Shown: one piece after another, positions 56,901 to 64,000 of the stretch
Layout of the letters: each line of letters starts with the position of its first letter
How positions within the stretch are numbered: the stretch's first letter is position 1
Origin: Volutella citrinella
Taxonomy: Eukaryota; Ascomycota; Sordariomycetes; Hypocreales; Nectriaceae
Length of the DNA stretch: 64,000 bases
Direction: 5' to 3'
NCBI GenBank assembly: GCA_034401135.1
Contig: JAWZSP010000006.1
Span: forward strand, 2,418,001 to 2,482,000
Position numbers and translations under genes: made by a program
Notes under the pieces: generated by a model
The model's input: the letters and a program-made list of their open reading frames with translations, nothing else
Databases searched by the model: none
Told to the model about the DNA's origin: nothing

Positions 56901-59430
56901 AGCACCAATTGGTAGGCCTGTTAGCTCCAGCTTCGGGCCAAGCTCGTGGCTTCTTCTCCCAAGGACTGGGGAGAGCTCTCGACATTGCACTACTGGGTGT
57001 ATTATCGACAGGGACAAAACGTGTCTTTCGGGGCTGCCCGGCCGCTGGAACCACTTCTCCTGAACCGTTCCATGCCTGTTGTTCTCTTGTTGTGCTCACA
57101 GCTCAACGACGTGCCCGGCCACCTCCGCTGCGGGCCCAATTCGAGTCATTGATTGGGAGTTCCGTGCGGGCCTGGAACGCGGTGATCATAGCCCCGTGGA
57201 GAGATGGGGAGACGCAAATCATCTTCTCGTTGCCCAATGCTTCATTTATTCATGACCGAAAAAAATCGGTTTCTTTTTTTAATACCTGACGACGCGACAT
57301 GCAGGGCCGGTACGCGGCTCAAGCCAAGCCCCAAAGGCGAGACTTTCATCGTGTCGGACCAGGTATGTCGATTGCAAAAGAGCGGGTCATGGCATCAGTC
57401 CCCATCTCGCCATGCCAGATCCAAAAACCCGCCCATCGTGATCGTGGTGCTCATCTGCAGCAGATCCAATGTCGATTTGTTTGGGTTTGATGTTCCAGGA
57501 CTGGCCCCAGTTCCAGGTGCCCAAGTTGCATTTTCTTTCCATCTCTTTGCTTCTCTCCTCCGTACTTTCTCCCCCCCGCCTTTCTCATTCTATCGTGCGC
57601 AGTAAGCTTGTCACTTCTCGACTTCGCATGTGGCCCGTGGCGTCTTGGGCAGTCGTTGCTGCCCGCCACCAAACCAAGGGCTGTCCGTGGTAAGACTACG
57701 TCTGCATCGCGTGTTATACATGGATGGCCCTTCCATCTCTCTTGCCGTGTCCATGTAAGTGGGCGATGCACATGCCATGCCATGCGAGGCGCACCGACGG
57801 AGCATTCTTTTTTAGATGCCGCATGAGGTACCGTGGGTCTGCTATGCTAAGCTAAGCTAGGCTGATGCACTGCTCGATGAATGATGATGACCGCCCCAGG
57901 CTGCAGACGAGACAGACAGATCGTCCATCGTCCGTCAGCATCCATCATCTGTTGTTCATTTGTCATTCATTCACGATCCCTCTCTGCAATGTAATACCCT
58001 ACCCCTTCCCGCCCCACCATTGCAACGTGGTTAGCTTGGGAACCTCAACTTTCTAGATCAAGCTGTTGCGACACCGAGCCTGCCCTGCCTGCCCTGTCAC
58101 CGAGTCCCTGGTAGGTCGGTATCTCGACAAGCATCAGGGAGGGCCCCCCTCGTCGGGTTTTATTTTTTTGCACTCTCTTGTGGCTCCCACCCTGGCCTCT
58201 TTTCTTCTTTCCGAGAGCTCGGTACTGTGCCCCCTTCCCTCTCCGTCCCTGTTTCTCCGTCTCGGACCTGAGCTGTCGTAGTTTCAGCCCCCCCCTCCCC
58301 TTCTTTACTTCTTCTGGAGGATCAACCTCCGGCTGTCGTCATCCGCGGCCTCTGTGGCTGCTGTGGCTACCGTAGCCCGCTGTCATCTTTTGTCGGCTCC
58401 CCCCGGTTCGTTTGAGGCCCCCTACCCGACAACCCGAATTTCTATGAGCTTTGGGTGCAATTGGTTCGCTGGTGGGAACTTGACGTGATGAACCAACGTG
58501 CGTGCCGTGGCCATGATCAAAGCACTTCGAGATCCCCGTCTTTCATTAGTTAGTCATGATGATTACATGGAGCTGTGCACGCCCTTGCGCACGCCGCGCG
58601 GTGGCATCGAGTACCCGCTTTAGTCTCGACATCGGATCCCCGCTGGGCGTTTCTCGAGGCCCACGCCCCTGGGACCAGACGCTTTTGGCAGGCCGTTTCG
58701 CACGCCGCCGCCGTCGCGCTTGGAATGCGGCCATCCCTGCGCCAAACCCGACAACGCTGGAGCGTCTCCGCGCGACTGGGTAGGCTTTCAAGCTCCAGTG
58801 TTATTAGCCTCCATCCCATGCTGTGCCTTTGGTGGCCCGTATTTACCACACATACTACTACATGCGTGTGCGTACTGCACACATGCGTACAGCACTGCCC
58901 ATACGGGGTTTTCCCTGTGCTTGAATGTGCTGCTCCATTGCCTGCAGGTACTCGCCGCCAAGTCCTGTAGACGGATGCAAACCGCCTGCCTCTCTGTGCT
59001 TGTTGTAACTGGGAGTTGCGTGAGCGATGTGAGCCCGCGTTTTCTCGGCAGGTGCACACCCCTCCTCCTCGACGTGTTCCTGCTGCTTCTCATCCTGCTC
59101 TGCAACCTGTCAGTGTCTGTGCCTGCGCCTAAGCTGCGCCTGCGCTGTGCACTCCTTCCCGCTGCGGCGGCAGCGAGGATGCGGACTGTGCGTGCCGTGT
59201 CCATTATCCATGAGGACGGAAGGTACGGTACAACACGGGCGGCATGGGCTGGCACGGCTCGGGCCTGCCATTGCCCAGCCCAGCCAGGTCTCTTTTCCAG
59301 CTTATTTGACTCCCATCCATCCTCTCTCTCACCACTCTCTCCCTTTTGCATTTATCCCAGATCCTCTCGCCTCAGTGTTGGGATTTACTTTTCCTGCCCG
59401 GCCACTTCACCCATACAGTACCTCAGCGTC

Positions 59431-59474
59431 CATCCCACCCATCCCATCCACCCATCCATCCATCCATCCACCCC
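59431..59474 (+). repeat. (CATC/CCAT)n simple repeat
   Basis: CCCATCC and CATC units in tandem, with four consecutive CATC units at about 59453-59469, inside the pyrimidine-rich stretch. Confidence 0.8.
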
Positions 59475-59925
59475 AGCCCTTTCCAGCACCCTGCCATCCA
59501 CATACCTCCATCCACCCACTTGCTAGTCTCGAGTCTAGTAGTTTCCGTCCGTCCCTAGTCCTTCCGTCCCTCTATTTTATTTTTCAAGCTCTTTATTTCT
59601 TGCAGCCAGCCAGTCTTTGTTCCGTTCTTCTCTTGTCGCGTCGTTTCTGCTGGGTCCCCAGTCTCAGCCTCACGGGTGCCGAACGCTAGCTACCTACTAC
59701 TTTAAGTGGCTTGGCCCCCGTCGTCGCCGTCGCGGGTGAATCTGTGGCGACAAGTCTTCCACATTCTCCCTTGCCATCAGGTTCATATCCCACCCCAGTG
59801 CTGCTACTGGATATCACCACCGCACACCGAGTCCTCGCATAGTCGATCGACCGACTTGCCATCCTTCTTCCCTGTGGTCTTCCAAGCTCTCCTCGGCTTC
59901 CCCCTCTTGACGCTAGACCGGAGGC

Positions 59926-59946
59926 ACTGAACTGAACTGAACTGAA
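59926..59946 (+). repeat. (ACTGA)n pentanucleotide repeat
   Basis: Four tandem ACTGA units, upstream of the Rsr1-like gene. Confidence 0.85.
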
Positions 59947-61160
59947 TTGGACTCGGTCCCCTGAAAACCCACCCCGCCACCCCTCGTCAACTCGAGTCCG
60001 ACCACAACGGGCGACCACCACCCAGGCCTGCTGTCAGCGAAGCCCTGGAGGTTCTAGAACGCCACACGCGCGAAGACGCACATAGTACGCCCCCAGAAGA
60101 ACGCTTCAAAACCAACAGCCAACAGCCAACAGCATCAGCCACAGCACACCCCTCTTGCCGCACCCGCCAGTGCTGCTCTCGTGCTCATAATAGAGACTGA
60201 CTGACTGATTGAGGGAAACGGACGGCGCCATCAAGCTCATCCCATCCTCTCCCAAGACCCAAGTCAAGGCGCTACCCACCGCCACCAGCGCCGCTAAACA
60301 CAAGCTTGACCCGCTGGGCTGCTGCCAGAAAAACGCCAACCAAGACTGCCATTGCTCAAGCCTGGCCCGATCCTGTCCTCTTGCCTTGTCAGTCTGCTGC
60401 CTGCCCGGATTGGTCTCAACCCATCCTGTCCCATTTTCATCGCCTCCTTGCCCACCCCGCTTCCCCGACCCAGCCAGAGCAGCCCAACCAAACCAAACCA
60501 ACCCACAACAGGACAGAGGCCACCACACTGCCCGCCCGCGACAAGAGGCATAATCACGAGTTAGCCGCCACCCTCACCGACGGTCGTTTCTCCTTTCCCT
60601 TCCCTTCCCTGGCTGGCTTCTCTCGGGCTCGTCAGGCTTCTCTCCTTGGTCCCCTCGCCCTTCAGCGCTGTGTATCAATCAGGTCGTGGACCGCCACATC
60701 CTCGGGTTGGCCGCCACCTTCTGCATCCCCTCCACGGCACCGGCTGTCAGGACTCTCTCGCCCCAGAAGTTGTCGCCCAGTCAATTCATAAAAGTTGACC
60801 CCCTGCACCTCGACGCAACGTCCCGGGTCTCTTCGTCCCGTCACACGCATCGCATCGCATCACATCACATTGCTTCGCGCAAACCACACGGGCCTGGCCC
60901 GCCTAACGTCTCATCGCGCGTTTAACGGCCGCCGAACTCGCTTCTCGTTCTCTCACCATCTCTCGCCATCTTCCTCTCACTCACTCACTCATCTAATCGC
61001 TCGCTCACTCATTGACATCTTCTCCTTTTCTTCTTCTCTCGACTCGGCCACACTCCTCCCGGCCACAAGGAACTCACGCGGTACCAACCTGTGCCGCAAC
61101 GTCGCTCGTTCTCCGCCTGAATCCAACTTGCACCATCCACTCCGCGCGTGAGCCCTGACA

Positions 61161-62329
61161 ATGCCCCGAAACTACCACTACCAGCCCAGGTACTGTCTAC
61201 CGCCAAGGCCATTGACCAACCAAGGATTTGTTGAACTGACTTGTTTTTGCTAGCCGGGAAATGCACGTCGTCGTCCTCGGCGCAGGTCCGTCCTCCCTCA
61301 TCCAAACGTTCTCTGCATCCATCCCTCTCTGTTCACGTGGACACTCAGCTGACTCGTTGCCATCACTCTAGGCGGCGTGGGTAAGAGTTGCCTAACAGGT
61401 AAGTCTTAGCCCCAAATTAGCCATTTCCCATGGCCACCCGACGCTCATGATGAGACAGCCCAATTTGTGCATAACGAGTGGATTGAGAGCTATGATCCCA
61501 CAATCGAAGACTCTTACCGCACACAGTTGCAGGTTGATGTAAGTCCCCCATGCAACAAGGGCCCCCACGCACCGCACGGCCTCTCCCGCTTTTATGCAAA
61601 ACCCTGCCGAGACGGCGAGAGAAATGTGACTGACTCGCCCACTTGAACAGGGACGCCAGGTTGTTCTCGAAATGTGAGTGCCCCTCAGTTGGCCCGCCCG
61701 TTCAGCTCAAACTGACCCAGCCACCAACAGCCTCGACACCGCAGGGACGGAACAATTTGGTACGTTACCTCACGCCTGGCAAAGCTCCACTGTAGTGTAC
61801 TGACCATGGCCCCAGTCGCAATGAGAGATCTGTACATGAAGACGGGTCAAGGCTTCCTTCTAGTCTTCAGCATTACCTCCAACTCATCCCTCAGCGAGTT
61901 GGCAGGCCTCCGCGAGGAAATTATCCGCATCAAGGATGACGAGAACGTGCCCCTCGTTATCGTAGGCAACAAGGCCGACCTCGAGGAAAATAGGGCGGTG
62001 CCTCGAGCCAAGGGCTTCTCCATCTCCCAACGATGGGGGGCGCCCTACTATGAGGCTAGTGCCCGAACAAGGAGTGAGTTGATTCCCCAGGCGCCAATGC
62101 CGGGCTGGCGACCCCTCGATCACCACCAAGCCCGAATCTTACTAACATGGTCCCCGTAGCAAATGTAGAAGAAGTGTTCATTGATCTCTGCCGACAGATG
62201 CTGCGCAAGGATGACACACTACAAGCCCTCGATGATGATGAAGGCTACAAGTATGACATGGGGGGATCCCACAAGCGACGACGCCGTACCAAACGACGAA
62301 AGGACTCGCCTCGGTGCGCCATTCTCTAA
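61161..62329 (+). CDS. RSR1: Rsr1/Bud1 (Krev-1/Rap-like) small GTPase (215 aa, 8 exons)
   Basis: Exons 61161-61189, 61254-61285, 61372-61398, 61459-61538, 61651-61673, 61731-61759, 61816-62073 and 62160-62329. Ras superfamily motifs: P-loop GAGGVGKS, effector loop YDPTIEDSYR, DTAGTEQF, NKAD and the G5 block ASART. The effector loop and MRDLYMKTGQGFLLVFSIT place it with Rap/Rsr1. The C-terminus is polybasic (KRRRRTKRRK) and ends in the CAAX box CAIL, predicting geranylgeranylation and plasma-membrane targeting. Rsr1 directs polarity and Cdc42 module positioning in yeasts; Neurospora Krev-1 is the counterpart. A nine-residue N-extension (MPRNYHYQPS) precedes the core. Exons 1-6 are tiny (23-80 nt), an intron-dense 5' half. 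The very long pyrimidine-rich upstream region suggests complex regulation. Confidence 0.94.
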
Positions 62330-63398
62330 ACGTCATGATCTTTTTTTCGTTTTTATGACTACTTGACCCCTTACGGACACCACTATTGAAACGACGTGTC
62401 ATCTCTTCAGATATTGGAGATGCGACGACTCGCCCCCACTCTCTTACATCGCGCTTGAACGCAATTTGAATGATACGCAATATCTGCCAGCAGAAAGACA
62501 AACGGACAGGAAGGAACAGCCAGGGCCTCGCGGTCCGGATTACGACAGCCATACCAATGTGGCACACAATACTAGTCAGGGACTGAGAAGTCACGTCACG
62601 GAGGTGTAGCTGCTCCAGCTGGGGAACAATGCACATCGAGGGGGTGATGAGGACGAAACCGCCGTGGTCTGAAAACCTCGACGACTGTAAAAGCAACAAA
62701 AAGAATGGCGTTTGTGGCGTTGGCTTTGCGACCAATTGCTTTGCTCTTGTCTTCTCTCTACTTTTATGTTGTTGTTTTTGGAACGAACTGGACGAACCCA
62801 ATGGAAGGAAAGCGCGTATGTGACATCATTAATGAGCATGGCCTGAAGCCACAGGAGTTTGGTTTCACCCAAGGGTTCCAAGCAGGTTCCAAGCAGGATC
62901 TTTAGACGTGTCAATAGTGACGAGCTCCATGCCAGGAAACTGTTACCGGCACTTGCATACAGGCGATGAAACCGCGTTTATGAAATAGAGTCTTTGCCGT
63001 CGAGGTACCCTATCCGGGCTCGAGTTTTCTTGAGATGTGAAGGTGTTCGCCCGCCTGTATCGCAACTTGGCATGTCCGAGGGGAATTGGGATAGTGGACT
63101 ATTCCCCAGTTGGTGTTTTCGGCCGGCTTTGGGATGATGGCCATATTTGCATTCGGGCTATCCAGCCAATTTGCCCTGCTCCGTAGTGCAACAATTGCCG
63201 GCATATCGGGTAGCATGACATGGGCCTTCGATGCATGTCATCTCACGTCAGTAAAAGTCTTCAGCGCCCCTGTCCAACCAGTTGAAGGACCGCCTGTTGG
63301 GCAAATGCCTAACAGTTTCAACACTGCATTTCGTGTGACTCGCTCATCCAACGTATACTCAACAATGGCTGGCTGGCCATCCCGCCTTCGTCGCACCT
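62330..63398. other. intergenic, 1.07 kb, no gene seen
   Basis: 3' flanks of two convergent genes; no gene recognised. Confidence 0.6.
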
Positions 63399-64000
63399 TC
63401 ACTTCCGCCTCATGACCGACCAGACATCCGTCAACACACCCAGCCATCCCCTGACCCTGGCCACGGCGTTGATCATCAGCACCCACCGCTTCACAAACGA
63501 GTCGACCTCGTCGTAGTCGTGCGCGTAGAGCTCCCAGATACTCCGTCCCGCGCCGTCGCCCTCATCGGCGCCAACCTTCATGTTGTGATGGCCATCGTCG
63601 ACGTCCTCGACGCCCGGCACGCCGCTCGATTTGAGGCGCGGACCCACCGCCAGGCCACGGCCGACGATGCTCTCGTCGGCCACTAGGCGTGTCGCCGCGT
63701 CAATGACGTCGCTGACCTGGCCCGGGCCCGGCCCCCCGGACAGGAAGATGGCTTCGGCGCCGGCCGAGAGCATGTTGGTGCGGGCCGTGTACCAGGGCGC
63801 AATCATGTTGACTCGCACGCCACGCGCAAACGACGTGGAGCGGATAGAACGGAAGAGCCCTAGGACGGCGTGCTTGCTGAGCGTGTACATGGCCTGGCCG
63901 GCGAGCGGCATGATGCCGGCGATGGACCCAATGAGCAGGATGCAGCGGTCGCTGCCCTCGCGCGGGTTCCGTGGCAGGTGGTGCAAGGCGAGATGAGTCG
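63399..64000 (-). CDS. short-chain dehydrogenase/reductase, 5' part beyond window
   Basis: The frame is open to the window edge, so the N-terminal nucleotide-binding half is missing. Visible: CILLIGSIAGIMPLAGQAMYTLSKHAVLGLFRSIR, with the catalytic Ser (GSIAG) and YxxxK (YTLSK), then GVRVNMIAPWYTARTNML, the usual cofactor-loop PG/PW segment. The remaining residues include DVIDAATRLVADESIVGRGLAVG and a C-terminal IWELYAHDYDEVDSFVKRWVLMINAVARVRGW. This order is typical of fungal 15-hydroxyprostaglandin-dehydrogenase-like SDRs, which oxidise secondary alcohols with NAD. The substrate cannot be inferred. Stop codon at 63399-63401. Confidence 0.85.
   Translation of the reverse strand, partial: THLALHHLPRNPREGSDRCILLIGSIAGIMPLAGQAMYTLSKHAVLGLFRSIRSTSFARGVRVNMIAPWYTARTNMLSAGAEAIFLSGGPGPGQVSDVIDAATRLVADESIVGRGLAVGPRLKSSGVPGVEDVDDGHHNMKVGADEGDGAGRSIWELYAHDYDEVDSFVKRWVLMINAVARVRGWLGVLTDVWSVMRRK

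Larger units (their letters stand above)
50468..61160. other. gene-poor interval, 10.7 kb
   Basis: No gene that I can support on either strand. Open frames up to about 270 codons exist, but they are composition-driven (Pro/Ser/Arg/Ala rich) and overlap in several frames. The region is not AT-rich, so it is not a RIP-degraded transposon relic of the usual type. From about 58140 to 61160 the plus strand is strongly C/T-rich with many short repeats, consistent with a long promoter and 5' leader of the Rsr1-like GTPase. Non-coding RNAs or intron-rich small genes could be hidden here. Confidence 0.5.

Noticed and set aside
58720..59526. 268-codon frame in the pyrimidine-rich stretch
   Set aside because: Leu/Ser/Pro/His composition follows the C/T-rich strand and microsatellites; not protein-like.
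1..64000. Transposons, CRISPR arrays, rRNA or 5S genes
   Set aside because: No transposase or reverse-transcriptase motifs, terminal repeats, regularly spaced repeats or rRNA-like stretches were recognised on either strand.

Overview
The window looks like a chromosomal segment of a filamentous ascomycete, most likely a sordariomycete and perhaps Hypocreales. The basis is short introns of about 46-80 nt with GTAAGT-like donors and RCTRAC branch points, moderate GC content, and lineage-typical families (DUF6536 membrane protein, DUF7580 protein, LaeA-like methyltransferase, ULD/C2H2 protein, EFR3, Rsr1/Krev-1 GTPase). I see no transposon, rRNA gene, tRNA gene or CRISPR array. Exon structures were built by hand from frame, splice signals and family conservation.

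Layout. (1) 0.2-1.3 kb: an F-box-like protein. (2) 2.8-9.3 kb: a compact catabolic cluster of five genes: SMP-30/gluconolactonase-like protein, 3-hydroxyanthranilate 3,4-dioxygenase (HAAO), 2-amino-3-carboxymuconate-6-semialdehyde decarboxylase (ACMSD), an aldehyde dehydrogenase, and a RidA-family deaminase. Together they encode the meta-cleavage route 3-hydroxyanthranilate -> ACMS -> 2-aminomuconate semialdehyde -> 2-aminomuconate -> 4-oxalocrotonate, the same step order as bacterial nbaCDEF. A palindrome CGG-N7-CCG (twice in the form TCGG-N7-CCGA) occurs in the promoters of the SMP-30 gene, the HAAO gene and the divergent ACMSD/ALDH pair, which suggests one Zn2Cys6 regulator. (3) 10.3-25.3 kb: mostly conserved genes: alpha/beta-hydrolase (DUF676-like), eight-TM DUF6536 protein, SRR1-domain protein, membrane-anchored lectin-like protein, RCC1-repeat protein with a duplicated N-terminus, and LaeA-like methyltransferase. 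(4) 25.8-33.3 kb: an accessory stretch with two large secreted proteins of unknown function, a small secreted protein and a cytochrome P450. (5) 34-40.5 kb: a divergent pair, a 1343-aa protein (STAND-like N-terminal region, C2H2 fingers, ubiquitin-like domain, Zn ribbon) and a 605-aa DUF7580 protein, sharing a 364-bp promoter; both architectures recall fungal signalling or non-self-recognition proteins. (6) 43.4-50.5 kb: EFR3 and a proline/serine-rich single-TM protein. (7) 50.5-61.2 kb: 10.7 kb without a convincing gene, pyrimidine- and repeat-rich towards its right end, leading into the eight-exon Rsr1/Krev-1 GTPase. (8) The right edge cuts a short-chain dehydrogenase.

The most interesting items are the tryptophan/3-hydroxyanthranilate degradation cluster with its shared palindrome, and the ULD/C2H2-DUF7580 divergent pair. 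Three introns have GC donors (in the HAAO, DUF676-like and SRR1 genes), one of them bordering a 14-nt microexon.
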